Assembly (NCBI RefSeq): GCF_945859705.1
Contig: NC_079138.1
Span: 5,952,001-6,016,000, forward strand
Length of the DNA: 64,000 nucleotides
Reading direction: 5' to 3'
Source: Episyrphus balteatus
Taxonomy: Eukaryota; Arthropoda; Insecta; Diptera; Syrphidae
The position numbers and the translations under genes are program-made. This document shows, piece by piece, positions 36,697 to 48,158 of this stretch (within the stretch, counting starts at the first letter, position 1; the number at the start of each line of letters is the position of its first letter). The notes beneath the pieces were generated by a model. It was not told where the DNA came from, did no database searches, and was given only the letters and a program-made list of their open reading frames with translations.

Positions 36697-37436
36697 TAAT
36701 TACTGCAACGGCCGTTTGATGGATGGATACAAAAAAAAAAACAAATAACGCTAAAATCAACAAACTAGATCACAAATAAAATGGTTCTAAGAAGCAGACA
36801 GTCATAAGACGGAACAAGAGAAATAAGTTTAAATATTGACCAAATGTAGTATTGAATATAATTTATTATTTTTTTTGTTAATACCTACCAAGCAACCAAT
36901 TAAAAAAACAAAAGAAACGCATTGCAATGCGGGAATCCTCTCCTTTAAATAAATTTATCTTTCTGTTAGCAATACAATAATGAAGCATAAAAAGAACAAA
37001 TAAAGCAAAACGAAAGTATAATGTAAATAAGGAAACAAAAAAAACATAACATATTCCATAAATAGGTAAGCCAGCAGTTTTTTTTTTTTTTATGAGAAAG
37101 ACAATAGTTATTTATAGTTTAGAATGGTCTCCTTTACTAATCCTGCGATCACAGACATATTTGCGAACTATCAATTGACAGATAGAGTTGATAAATGCTG
37201 AAATTTGGTATATTTTAAAACCTTATTTATGGAAAAACTAATCAATTTTTGAACAGAATTCTTTTTTAGAAAATTAATTTTTATCAACTATCAACTGATA
37301 GTTGTAAATCGTAAAAAGGATAGTTGAAGTTATAGAAACCTCTTTTGGCGTATTACATACGAGTTAAATTTAAGCGGATATTTTGAAATTTTAATTTGTT
37401 TGTTTTTGTTTGTTATGACAATTTCCATTTGGGAAT
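36697..37436 (+). other. Mitf 3' UTR (start) with candidate poly(A) signals and one small foldback
   Basis: AATAAA hexamers occur at 36775-36780 and 36999-37004 downstream of the Mitf stop, so the transcript could end here, but longer 3' UTRs cannot be excluded. From about 37172 to 37320 there is an inverted repeat (AACTATCAATTGACAG against TATCAACTGATAGTTG) related to the element at 37817-38027. Confidence 0.5.
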
Positions 37437-37620
37437 AACCTCTGGCTCAGTGGTTAGTGTAATAAACTATTACACTAGAGCAGAGGTCTGGGTTTGAATC
37501 CTAGGTTTCACCACCTTTTTCAGAGGTACTGCCAAAGCCTTTGAGAATACAATTGTGATGAAAAAGTCTTTCAGACTCGGCGATAAATTTTAGCTCCTTT
37601 CTGTTCTTTCAAATTGATAA
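37437..37620 (+). mobile_element. tRNA-derived SINE-like head (or decayed tRNA)
   Basis: Pol III A box TGGCTCAGTGG at 37443-37453 and B box GGTTTGAATCC at 37491-37501, 37 bases apart, are at tRNA-like spacing, with a T-arm stem CTGGG/CCTAG and an anticodon-arm-like hairpin GTGTAAT/ATTACAC. The acceptor stem does not pair and the position before the anticodon is not T, so it is not a functional tRNA. An unrelated tail follows to about 37620. Only one copy is seen in this window. Confidence 0.6.
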
Positions 37621-37816
37621 GCTGATTCAAGAATAATTGAGACTTGTTAGTCAATACACTTGCTTGCTTATTCATGGGCTTTATTTATATATTATGTATT
37701 ATGTCAATATCCATTTAACACATAAACATTAAGTTTGTTTATTTCTCAGTATTAAATATTTTTTTTTTTATTTTTTAAGCGTTAGTACAAGTCAATGATA
37801 AAGAATTATCCACCAG

Positions 37817-38027
37817 TATTGCAATTGTCAACTATCAATTGATTGTTGATAAAATACTCAAATTTGGTTATTTTAAAACCAAATTTATGGTAAAACTGGA
37901 CAATTATTTTAATGGAATAAAAAAAATACTTTTGCATGATTCTGTTAAATAAGTTATAAGATATACGAAATTAAACTTTTATCAACTCTATCAATTGATA
38001 GTTGTTGTAAATTGCAATAAGGGTGAT
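37817..38027. mobile_element. ATCAATTGATAG foldback MITE
   Basis: Arms CAGTATTGCAATTGTCAACT / TATCAATTGATAGTTG... and CAATTGATAGTTGTTGTAAA / TTGCAATAAGGG are inverted. Related diverged copies at about 37172-37320 and 39815-40010, and weaker ones at 3850-3910, 22330-22520 and 39420-39560. Non-coding. Confidence 0.65.
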
Positions 38028-38252
38028 AACACACTTTTTCAACATTTGAAATTTTTAAATTTAACTGAAAAGTTGAAATTTCTTTTTTGTTTTCTTTGTT
38101 TACACAATAAACGTATCTTGTTTTCTGTTTTTCATGACATACTCGTTAGTTTCAACAACATACCTAACATTAAAATTTTGAAATCAGTAGAGAAGCAAAT
38201 AATTTGACAATTTCTATTGTCCTGCATGTCAAGCAGGTTAAAGGATATAATA

Positions 38253-38393
38253 CAGTCAAACCCGCTTAAGAGAAACGGCAAAATGTCACAATTTTTCTTT
38301 CACTTAAGCGGGTTTTTCTCTTCAGCGAACCACCTTTAGATAAAAAAGATTTTCGGGGATGACAAAAGTGTTTTAGATAAGCGGATTTTACTG
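38253..38393. mobile_element. pogo/Tigger-type MITE, copy 1
   Basis: Begins CAGTCAAACCCGCTTAAG and ends GATAAGCGGATTTTACTG, flanked by TA (38251-38252, 38394-38395). CAGT...CGCTTA ends with a TA target are typical of the pogo group. 141 bp, no coding capacity. A second copy is at 47699-48038. Confidence 0.8.
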
Positions 38394-38723
38394 TATTTAT
38401 TTAATTACAAAAACAAAACTACATCAATTTGAGGTTTTCATTTTTCGTAATGAACGCCATAATTCTGGTATATTGGAATCGAGATGTGCCATTCAGTTGT
38501 GATTTTTTATAGAGTTTTTTCTGCATAGTACGTAATATTAAAGGATTCAAATTTCTGTTTAGACTGTGGCTTGACGTGATTGCAAGGGAAACATTTCTTG
38601 ACAATTGTCTAATCATTTGCATACGAAAAAAAATGTTAATAATGTTTATGAGAACTTCGATCATAACAAGTACAACAGATACGACAGAAGCAGCGGTCGG
38701 ACCTCACAGAAAAACAAGCCTTA

Positions 38724-38872
38724 GGGCCATTTCACACTACGCAAATCCGAAAACTGGCCGGGAACCGGGTAAACGCTCCTTTTAGATGGTTGCAAGATGT
38801 ATACATTCTTTTACCTAACAACCATCTAAAAGGGGCAATTACCCGGTTCCAATTTATTTGTGTGAAAGTGCC
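38724..38872. mobile_element. GGGCCATTTCACAC-ended MITE plus adjacent half copy
   Basis: Left GGGCCATTTCACAC after TTA, right GTGTGAAAGTGCC, with inner arms CCGGGAACCGGGTAA and AACCATCTAAAAGGGG. Immediately downstream (about 38880-38930) a second partial copy starts with AACAATCGCCTAAATGGCCC. The right flanking duplication is unclear. Confidence 0.65.
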
Positions 38873-39419
38873 TATAAGAACGTGTACCTAACAATCGCCT
38901 AAATGGCCCCTTTACCCGGTTCTCGACTTCGTCGTCGTGTAAAATATATAGGCCTTATACTTGAATTAAGTCTATATCTCGCTTTTGAAATTTTTTAACC
39001 ATTTTTTGTCTTCAAATGTTTGCAAAATTTTGCACAATATTTTCCAATTCAGAGAGGATTTCTTCCTAAATATTTGAAAATTTGACATTTTTCACATTTT
39101 TGTCCAAAAATAATCCAAAACAGACGTACCTATATATTTAGTTTCCTCTTCCCTAAAATTAAAAAAAAAAAACACACCTTATATTGTAAATACGGCTTAA
39201 GTTCCTAAAATTTTACGTTTTATCTATTTATGTGTTTTTTTTTTTTTAAATAAATTAAAAATAAATTAAAAAATTAAATCTACCATTTGACAAATACTAG
39301 AAAAAAAAATGATTTTCAAGACTTTTTATTAATCCCACAAACAAAATAACTTCCTCTGAACTTCTCGGAAAAAATTAGTTCCGAATATGTATTATAAGAG
39401 TTTCAAAGTTTAGTTGAGA

Positions 39420-41108
39420 TTTAAGGGCTCTTTTACGGTAGTCAAATATTATCAAAACGATAATTGACAAATATCAACAATTTTATATAACAGGTATTAC
39501 CGAGAACTATTGTGAAAGACTTTTTATCAAAAAATTGATATTTATCAAATATTATAGCAGTTAAAATTACCCAAGATTGTCAAGAAAGGCTAATTTATTA
39601 TTTTCTATTAGTTCAAAATTCCTTGTAGAAAAGTGTATTGTCGGTCGGTTCTCTAGATAATATAATACTTACCTATTCTATGGTATAAAATTTTTATTTT
39701 ACGTGCAATTGAAAAACAAGTTCCTACTAGTAAATGTAATAATATGAAGATGAGTTCAATACCTACTAAAAAAAAAACAGTTCTTAAAAAAAAAAAAAAA
39801 AATGGAAATGTCTTAAGCCCCTATTACGATTGTATTGATATTTGATAAATATTGAAATTGTGTCACTTTTAAAAGTCAATTTATAATGACCATCACTATT
39901 CTTAATAATACCAAAACCTTTATCAATTATCAGTCATAAAATATTAAATTTCAACATTTATCAATTTAAAATTGACAAATTGTAATAAGGGTCTTCAGTT
40001 ATAGTCAAAACCTTAAAACCTTCAATTCTACTAATTTTGATTTATTTATGAGGGCAATCAAGTCAAAACATATCGGTACTTCAGAACGGCAATATAAGGC
40101 AGTATACATATGACTTCCAGCTTTCAGCAGGGTGTTTGCAATTATATTTCTAAGGACTTTTCGTTTTTATTCTTCTTGAAACAAATCACAAAATAAACCT
40201 TAGTTTTCATAATTTCAAAAATATTCAAAGAAAAAAAAAAACACCTGAAACTCTCTTCGTTCCTCTTGATTATTCCTGCCAATATGTGTATATGTTAAAA
40301 TATAAAATAATTTTATAACTTTATCCATAAAACAATACCATACTGGAAGGAAAAGCGGTGCTTCTATTAACCATTACATTTAAAATAAATTTTAAAAAAA
40401 TCCTCAATACGTGCTAGCATGACGGTCTTGAAGGCTGAACATTTGTTATACACAAACGCAAAAAAAAAAAAGAAAAAAAACAGATACGATTATTTTTATT
40501 TCTATATGCTTAAGTCATCGATAAAATTGCATAGGCCAATGTACATATTTTTAATATTATTACTATTGTATTACAAACGATTATATATACACATACTTAT
40601 ACACAAATATGTACAATAGAAGAAAAAAAAATTAAAATAGCGAAAAAAATACGAGCAAACATAAATTATAATTTTAAAATTAATTATTTAAGTTAAACAC
40701 TCTAATTATATAAAACAAACAACAACAGCAAACTCAACAGTATTTTTCATTTAAATATATTAAAGATAATAATGTGCGGCTAAAATATAAGTTAAGCAAA
40801 CAAAAACAAAAATACAGAAAATATAATTGAATAAAATAAATAATAAAAATCCAAATGTTATGTTATGTGTTATACTACGATAGTTATATTATTGTTTAAA
40901 TTTAAATAAATAAATATATATATTATATAATATAATATATATAAGAGATGGTTGATTATTTTGTAAGAATATGCATATATGTTTATTATATATGTGTGCA
41001 CTTATACACATAAATGTATAAAATATACAATCTGTCACAGTTATTGTTTCACACACTTGTATTTAAAAAAATATACATATATTTGATGAAATAAAAACAT
41101 ACATATTA
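39420..41108. other. Very AT-rich non-coding DNA
   Basis: Holds a foldback relic at 39815-40010 (TTAAGCCCCTATTACGATTG against ATTGTAATAAGGGTCT) and long (TA)n tracts near 40915-40945. No gene. Overlaps any long Mitf 3' UTR form. Confidence 0.4.
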
Positions 41109-41338
41109 TGTGCCCATGATTTTGAAAGTGGACTAAGTCACTTTTTGCATTGTTTAAAGAAAAACTTACATAATAATTTTCTTATAACGATTTAATTATA
41201 TTTCTTTTATATAAAGAAGTTTATTATCTGCAATTTCGCTTTCAAATAAACTTTACCCTTTAAATAATAATAATTTTAAGGCTAGATTTGAGGCCATTTT
41301 TAGGAGTGACTTAGTCCACTTTCATAATTAAAGGCACA
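41109..41338. mobile_element. TGTGCC-ended MITE with GGACTAAGTCAC arms
   Basis: Left TGTGCCCATGATTTTGAAAG and right CTTTCATAATTAAAGGCACA are inverted over about 38 bases, including GTGGACTAAGTCAC; flanked by TA on both sides. 230 bp, AT-rich interior. Confidence 0.75.
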
Positions 41339-41689
41339 TATTTATGTATATGTCTCTTCAAAATGTAGTATGATTTTATTTTAAAAATAAAGTTTGTTAT
41401 AAAAAAAAATATACAAATTCATAATCAAGATATATAAAAAAAAAAATATTGTTACTTGAAAAAAAATTATTTTTTTAGATCCTTGTTCTTCTAAATAAAA
41501 GAAAATATATATATATATAAAAAAATTAAAATATTTGTTTTTTTTTTTTTTAATTGTACCTACTAGTAGTACCTACTAGTAGTTACTTTCATTTAGATCG
41601 GAATATTATATATTGGAGAATTTCATAGAACTTATGGCCGATTTCACAAATAACATTTTTATATTTAACGAAGGCTTTTGAACCTTAAA

Positions 41690-42780
41690 ATTGGAATTTT
41701 TTAGTTTCGCCAAGCACATTTAATACAACAAACTTTGATCCGAAAATTTCTGCTTCGGAAAGTAAGAAAAAAAATGAATAGAGTTCAAATAGACCTTTCT
41801 TTTGATGTCTCACTCGATGGATTTGGAGAAAATTTTTGAAAATGTAAATTTTTTAGGAAAGGCGTTAACCTTGATTTTTTCTCGAAGATCCGAAAAAAAT
41901 AAAATTTAATTTTGTCTACCAAAATTCATAGGCCTGGTTACTATGAACTCATATCTGTAAAGTGTAAACCAAGCCTTGTTTCGAGACTTTTATCCGAAAA
42001 TATCTGCTTTCGAAAAAAGAAAAAAAATTTCAATTGTATATAATTCAGCAACCAGACCTTGAAGAAACTTTTGGTTTTCAGCTATGAGTTGAGCTCAAAG
42101 AGTCCTTTCTTTTGATGTCCCACCCGAAGGATTAAGAGGAAATTTTTGAAAATGTAAATTTTTTAGGAAAGGGGTTACCTTGATTTTTTCTCGAAAATCC
42201 GAACTATGAACTCATATCTGTAGAGTGTAAACCAAACCTTGTTTCGAGACTTTTATCCGAAAATATTTGCTTCGAAAAATAGAAAAAATATTACAGTTGT
42301 AAATAATTCAGCAACCAGACCTCGAAGAAACTTTTGGTTTTCAGCTATGAATTGAGCTCAAAGAGACCTTTCATTTGATGTCCCACCCGAAGGATTAAGA
42401 GGAAATTTTTGAAAATGTAAATTTTTTAGGAAAGGGGTTAACCTTGATTTTTTCTCGAAAATGCAAAAAAAATAAAATTTAATTTTGTCTACCAAAATTC
42501 ATAGGCCTGGTTACTATGTACTCATATCATTGAACCAAAACTTGTTTCGAGACTTTTATCCGAAAATATTTGCTTCGAAAAATAGAAAAAATATTTCAGT
42601 TGTAAATAATTCAGCAACCAGACCTCGAAGAAACTTTTGGTTTTCAACTATAAATAGAGCTCAAAGAGACCCTTCTTTTGATGTCCCACCCGAAGAATTT
42701 AGATTTAATTTTTGAAAATTTACATTTTTACGAAAAATTTTGGTGAAAAAACCCAAAAATGTGTTTTTCTTTAATTTAAT
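41690..42780. repeat. ~305-bp tandem repeat, about 3.5 units
   Basis: TTTTGATGTC markers at 41802, 42112, 42375 and 42678 give spacings of 310, 263 and 303 bases; the shorter unit lacks about 47 bases. Each unit contains AATGTAAATTTTTTAGGAAA, CTTGTTTCGAGACTTTTATC and AATTCAGCAACCAGACC. An ORF at 42485-42715 lies within the repeat and is not a gene. Confidence 0.88.
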
Positions 42781-42865
42781 GGCCACTTTAGCTTATTTGT
42801 TTCAAACATGCCACTAATTTACAATAAAAAAAAAACAAAATTTCAAGTAAATCCATTAAGCCGTT

Positions 42866-42895
42866 TTGAAGGAATCGATTTCGATTCCTTCAAAT
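42866..42895. repeat. 30-bp hairpin
   Basis: TTTGAAGGAATCGA, two T, TCGATTCCTTCAAA: 14-bp perfect arms at the edge of the tandem repeat block. Confidence 0.85.
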
Positions 42896-42899
42896 TTTC

Positions 42900-44253
42900 G
42901 TATATTAAACTACCTACCCTCTGAACACATCCCAACAAAAAATTCCCTTGAATGCTCTGAAAATCCCTTGAATGCTTAACATCCCAAAATATCCCACTTG
43001 ACTGGAAATATGAAGCACCCCTCCCGGAAAGTCTGCTTCTACACGAAGACGCAATGCGCAGTAATTATTTTTGAATTTCCTTTTGATTTTCCCTTCGGTG
43101 CATAGCGGGCTTCTACACGTAGATTTGACAGCTATTTCGTATGTATTTTTTTTTTCCAAAATAATCACCAAAATATACAAAAAACAACTCCAACTATGTG
43201 CAATGAAAACATTTAAAAAATTTTTTAAAAAGTTACTTTTCACCCAAATAATATATGTACATCCCTTTAAGCAAAGGAGTCCGAATCGGCTCCGAAGTGA
43301 GTCCGAGCTGGACCTCGCATCGGGCTCCACGGTGGCGGCTCAAATTAGTATGGAAATAATATGGAAATTATATATAATATGAGAATTATAAGGGTGTACC
43401 CGACAGCTTCTATTAAGCAATGCAATTGTTGCTTCTGTAAAGCATTATAGAAGCAAAATTGTTTGTAGGGTATTTCATACAAAATACAAAAAATTAGTTT
43501 TATACACCAAAATTTTCGTAATATAGGTGTTAGAAGCAAAATTATAACTAGTTGGGAATGTGGTGGTGGGTGCGGAATAATTTAAAAATAAATAAGTGCA
43601 AATGTCGTTTCCCATTTGTTTTTGTTTTAATTTGTGTGTAAAATTACCGGATTTTTCATAAAAATGGATATCTTTTGTAATTTGTGTGCAAAATTGTTTC
43701 ATAAATAAAAATTATAGCCTGAACTACAGCTGAAATGAGATAATTTCGCAAATAAGTTCAGTTAAAATTTCAAAATTAACTTTTTTCTATAGGATTTGAT
43801 ATTCGGAATGAAATAATAGGTCATGTTTGGGTACCCAAAACTTACAATTTCGCTTTTGTAACGATGGTGAGAAGCTTCTCGTCATGACTAATTTCCCCCC
43901 TAAAAGACTCATATAACCCTCGTTAGGATCAAAAAGGCTCCGTTTTTTCACTCCTATTAAACCTATGAGAAGTACAATGTAAGGCTCCTGTAAAGTTTCT
44001 CATCAATAGCCAAAAGTGGTATTCGATCCTACAAATGTGCGAAGAAGTACACTGTAAGACTTCTGTAAATTTTCTCATCAGCAAACGAAAGTGGTGGATG
44101 AGAAATAAAAAGTGAGGGAGGATATTATAAAAGGAGGGGAAATAAAAGGAGAGAAATAAAAAGAAATTAAATTGTGTTTTCAATATAAAGACTTATAAGA
44201 TAACTTTAACTTATTTTTACTAACCAAGTTTATCTGAGAAGCTAGGTTGATAC
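42900..44253. other. Mixed repeat relics between MITEs
   Basis: 43020-43140 repeats GCTTCTACACG(A/T)AGA; 43260-43340 has a GC-richer GAGTCCGAATCGGCTCCG stretch; 43391-43550 is a weak foldback (GCTTCTATTAAGC, TAGAAGCAAAATTATAAC) related to 45208-45300. 43966-44022 and 44041-44096 form a 75-bp direct duplication. Open frames on both strands reflect these and are not supported as genes. Confidence 0.5.
43966..44096. repeat. 75-bp tandem duplication
   Basis: Units beginning GAGAAGTACAATGTAAGGCT and GAAGAAGTACACTGTAAGAC both continue to TTTCTCATCA and AAAGTGGT. Two diverged units. Confidence 0.8.
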
Positions 44254-44256
44254 ATA

Positions 44257-44407
44257 AGCCTGGTACGCTGCTCGCGCTAAATTTTAGCTCCCATACAAAT
44301 TATCGAAAAATTTTAGCCGAACTAAAATGAGTCCCATACAAATTTATCGATAACTTGTATGGGTATTTTATCTTGGCTAAAATTTAGCGCGAGCAGCGTA
44401 CCAGGCT
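44257..44407. mobile_element. AGCCTGGTACGCTGCT-ended MITE, copy A
   Basis: Near-perfect ends AGCCTGGTACGCTGCTCGCG and its complement, flanked by ATA/TTA. The 151-bp body is almost wholly self-complementary, with ATTTTAGC, CCCATACAAATT and ATCGATAA motifs. Copy B at 48477-48626 is highly similar. Confidence 0.9.
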
Positions 44408-44410
44408 TTA

Positions 44411-45207
44411 TAGTATAAAAGGGAAATACTTTAAACTTAACACCAATTTTAACTGTTTTTATATTTAGTTTTAACTAATTAACACAAAAAATAATTACAA
44501 TAACGCAATTGAGAATTTTTAAGTGTGAGTAAAAATCAAACACTTTCCAACTAACTTCATTATATTTTGACACTATAAGCACTTCCCAACATCATTATAG
44601 TGTGACACTAAACCGAAGTCCAGAGAAGCTTTATACAATGCTTAGAGAATTTTTCATCGCACCTATAATCCTACTATAACTATAAGATACTCCTAAGAAA
44701 TTTCTTAGAAGTATAAATATCAGCGTTTACTGATAATTTGTTACCGTGAGTAGTACACCAGTTTCCAGTTTTATAGGTGCGAATAACCCTTTGGACTCCA
44801 AACTCGGAAGCAAAAATGTTAGTTGGGTATACTGCCTAAAACAGAAATATTTCTACTTTTTTCAACATTTTCAACCCAATTCCTGTTTGGGTACTGTGAA
44901 ATTGTGCATTTTTTCACAAATAAGATGGCCGCGAGAGAGAAAACAATTTCCCGTCTTGCGAATTTTTGCAGAAAAAAATCTGTCAAAGGTATAGTGCTTT
45001 CTTTGTTTTTCTTTATTTTTTCTTGTCGCACAACATAAACAAAACAAACTACAAACATGGTGGTGTGACTTTTTACTTGTTTTCTTTTCTTATTTATAGC
45101 GTTTAAGTGGTTTAAAAAAAAAAGTGTTTCAAAATACAAGTGGTTTTATTATTTTTCATTTTTTCAATTTGTGTTTACTCTTTTAGGTGAACAAAACAAA
45201 GTACAAA
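44411..45207. other. Non-coding DNA with decayed foldback motifs
   Basis: Contains scattered TTATAGGTGCGA- and CTTAGAGAATTTTTCATCGC-type motifs that recall the neighbouring foldbacks. Frames around 44746-45139 are open on both strands and overlap; no family features. Confidence 0.4.
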
Positions 45208-45300
45208 CATCCCTACAAACAATTTCGCTTCTATAAAGCTTTACAGAAGCAACGATAGCACCTATAAAGCTTTATAGTAGCGAAATTGTTAGTCGGGATG
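45208..45300. mobile_element. 93-bp hairpin MITE
   Basis: CATCCCTACAAACAATTTCG...CTATAAAGC and GCTTTATAGTAGCGAAATTG...GGGATG pair over nearly the whole length. A looser relative lies at 43391-43550. RNA from either strand would form one long hairpin. Confidence 0.8.
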
Positions 45301-45339
45301 GCTATGTTTAGTGTTTTTATTTTTATTTATTGCGTTTTA

Positions 45340-45855
45340 GGCCGAGTGTGAATTGCGTTAACACCGTGTAAAATTTTTAACACTAATGAGGTGAACAAAA
45401 TAATTTCACCTGTATGGCTTATTGTTTAAATATTTTTCTCTGCCTATTTTCTGCTATAAAACTCCTTTTTAAAGCCTTAACTACATTGGCTCAGAAAGTG
45501 AACATTTTCAAACGCATTTTTGTATAGTTTTTCGTGCTGAAAAATTAAAACTATCGATGCAGAAAACTTATTTTTTGGTCTAGAAATCAATTTTTATACT
45601 ATTTTTTACAAAAAAATTTCGATAGCCAAAAAAAAAATATTTTCACTTTTGTACTTTTTCAAAAATTGGTGTATGTAGTTAAGCCTTAATACGAAAAAAA
45701 AAACTAAACAAAAACATCTACAAAAAAAATTTAACTCAAATTTAACCAGGTCCCAGAGCCCAATAAATTTTTAACAGCTGAAAATTTTTTATTCACCTCA
45801 ATAGTGTCAAAAATTTTACACAGTGTTAACTATTTAACGCAGTTCACACACGGCC
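45340..45855. mobile_element. GGCCGWGTGTGAA-ended MITE with TTA duplication and a nested MITE
   Basis: Ends GGCCGAGTGTGAATTGCG and CGCAGTTCACACACGGCC, flanked by TTA (45337-45339, 45856-45858). Arms share GTTAACACCGTGTAAAATTT and GAGGTGAA. A second element (about 45472-45685) interrupts it. Confidence 0.85.
45472..45685. mobile_element. CTTAACTACAT-ended MITE nested in 45340-45855
   Basis: AAGCCTTAACTACATTGG and TATGTAGTTAAGCC are inverted, with TTA on both sides (45469-45471, 45686-45688). The ends differ by one or two bases, so exact limits are approximate. Confidence 0.7.
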
Positions 45856-45858
45856 TTA

Positions 45859-47698
45859 GTGGTAAGTGCTCTATTTTATAAATATTTTAGGAAAAAATCA
45901 ATTTAAAAAAAAATGCTTGCAAAACAATACAAAATGTTTTGATATTTTTCATTTCTATTTATTTTTTTTTTTTCATTTGTTGTTGTGTTTATTTTTTTTT
46001 TTTTTTTGAAAAAGTAGCAGACAATTTTGTGCTAAAAGCGTTTGGGTACTTTTACACAATTTTTCTTTCTCTGAGGATTTCATCCCCGCTCCTTAAAATT
46101 TGACAGGTTTCATATTTTTTGTACAAAAACAACCCAAACAGAGCTAATTTGGGAAAATATCTCATTTTGGCTATGTAAGAACAGGCTATTCACAAAAAAA
46201 AAATTGTCATCGATTTGCTACTAAACCGAGTCAAGAAAATATTTGCTTAGTGCGTTCAACCCATCAAAAAACACAATACACATTCTGTTTCCACCATAAT
46301 TTAAACGAAGATAGTCACAGTTCGCTTATATCAGGCACACACCAAAAAGAATTCAGTACCAAAAATTTGAACACCACCAAGGGCGAAGCCATTTTCTTTC
46401 ACATCATCCAAGGCTTTGAAAAAACCACACATAAAAGTACCATCGGACATTGTTGAACCCGATACGGGAGGACGCCATTAAACAAATATTTCATTAAAAA
46501 TACAAGAAAAAAAAAAAACTGAAAAGAAACGAAACGACAAAACATTTTTTGTAATGTGTGCTTGTAGTTATTTGATAATTTGTAAAACCTGATAGTTTTT
46601 TTTCGGTTTTGCGGGATTGTTTTTCAACTCCAAGTGGTATGTTAATAATGATAAGTTTTTTTTTTTTTTTGTATTCAAAAGTATTTCATTGAAAAGCGCT
46701 CCACAAAAGGTAATTACTAGAGTTTTTGTCGTCTCCCAATCTCGTTGAATGTCTTTTGGCTCTTCGCGATGTGATTTCTCGTTTCTCCACTGGGGGAATT
46801 AAACGTAAAAAAAAATGCTGTTAGGTTTGTGCGGCTGAAACAGATATATAAACTTCAAGTGAGTGAGGAGTACCGATGTCGAGTTCCAAAAGATTCGTTG
46901 ATATTTTCGCAAATATAAAGTTTTCATATAAATTTTTTTCGAAAAATAAAATTTTGATTTTATTTTGCTCATTAATGCTTGTCTACTCGTTTGTGACAAA
47001 TTGCAAATATTTGTTCTCTATTTTGTGGAGATTTTTCTATTAGTTTATTGAGTAAAAATAGGCAATCATTGAATTGAATTGAAGTATCTTGCGTTTGTAA
47101 AAAAGGCCAGAGCAAGATATGGCTAGAATAATTTTGTTATACCTACAAAAATCTTGAATGATCATGATTTTTGTTTGATTTGTTTTCGATTTTGAGATTG
47201 TTGCTAAATCAAGCTTCAATTAGTTTGTTCTTGTTTTCGTTTTTAAAGCAAACGCAAACGAAAAATGTTTATTTTCTTATCGAAGCATAGCCATATTTTT
47301 TTTTAACAAACTATTGGAGTGAGACAGTTGGATTTTGAAATGATTGTATTCTCTTTTGATATTTTAATCTCGAAGAAAAATCTATTGTTGTCTCCTTTTT
47401 TTTTTATTGGGATAACACGAGAAAGTGAAATAGCCGTACGTTGTTGTTGCTTTTAAAAAGAAACGTTCTCAGTTGTCTTGTGCACTGACATTTAGTGGAA
47501 GTTCCGGATTTTACTCATTTCTCATAGGAAGAGAAGAAAAAAAAAAAAAACAAAACAAAATTTGTTTAAATATAAAAATTTCGTATATTTTACTTGTTAG
47601 TTATTTTTCATGAAGAATAACAAAAAATTAATAAATTGCTATGATCTGTAATGCAATATGGTATTAGATGTTGCCGCTTTGGGTTTCCATTTCCGATA
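45859..47698. other. Repeat-poor intergenic DNA
   Basis: The least transposon-rich stretch between Mitf and Hcf. A GC-richer unique patch at 46230-46480 and another at 46720-46800 stand out from AT-rich surroundings and could be regulatory DNA or an untranslated exon of a neighbour; there is no direct evidence. The frame from 46250 starts without ATG. Confidence 0.4.
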
Positions 47699-48038
47699 TA
47701 GTAGAACCCGCTTATCTGAAACACTTTCTAATCTCCTACTATTTGTTTCAGTTAAGGCTAGGCACACACATGCGATTTTAGTCGCGCGATTATTCAGTCG
47801 CAAAAATGGATCACAAGGATTTCAATGTCTGTGAACACACATGCCTCCCGCGATTAAAAATTTGAAAATTGTGTCTACAGTCATTGAAATTGTTGTCATC
47901 TAAATTGCGACTGAATAATCGAGCGATCAAAATCGCATGTGTGCGCCTAGCTTAAACGGGGTTCGTTTAAGTGCTAAACCCGCTTAGGGGAAAGAGGAAC
48001 TATGACATTTTGCTGTTTCTCTTAAGCGGGTTTTACTG
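47699..48038. mobile_element. pogo/Tigger-type MITE, copy 2, split by a nested MITE
   Basis: Left TAGTAGAACCCGCTTATCTG and right CTTAAGCGGGTTTTACTG, flanked by TA (47697-47698, 48039-48040). Similar to 38253-38393. The insertion at 47756-47952 divides it. Confidence 0.78.
47756..47952. mobile_element. GGCTAGGCGCACACATGCG-ended MITE, copy 1
   Basis: GGCTAGGCACACACATGCGA and CGCATGTGTGCGCCTAGC are inverted; TAA flanks both sides (47753-47755, 47953-47955). The arms include CGCGCGATTATTCAGTCGCA. Inserted in a pogo-like MITE, so younger than it. Confidence 0.87.
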
Positions 48039-48158
48039 TATATGGAAATACGGGCACGAGTGCGATAACTTAAGCGATCCATAGACACCACACTTGTGTG
48101 CACACCGGTGTACTGACAACGGTGTGGCATTGCGCCCCACATGAGACATGCCAATCCA

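Noticed and set aside
42485..43330. Open frames at 42485-42715 and 42914-43330 (minus) as candidate small genes
   Set aside because: The first lies wholly in the 305-bp tandem repeat; the second crosses repeat relics and shows no conserved features.
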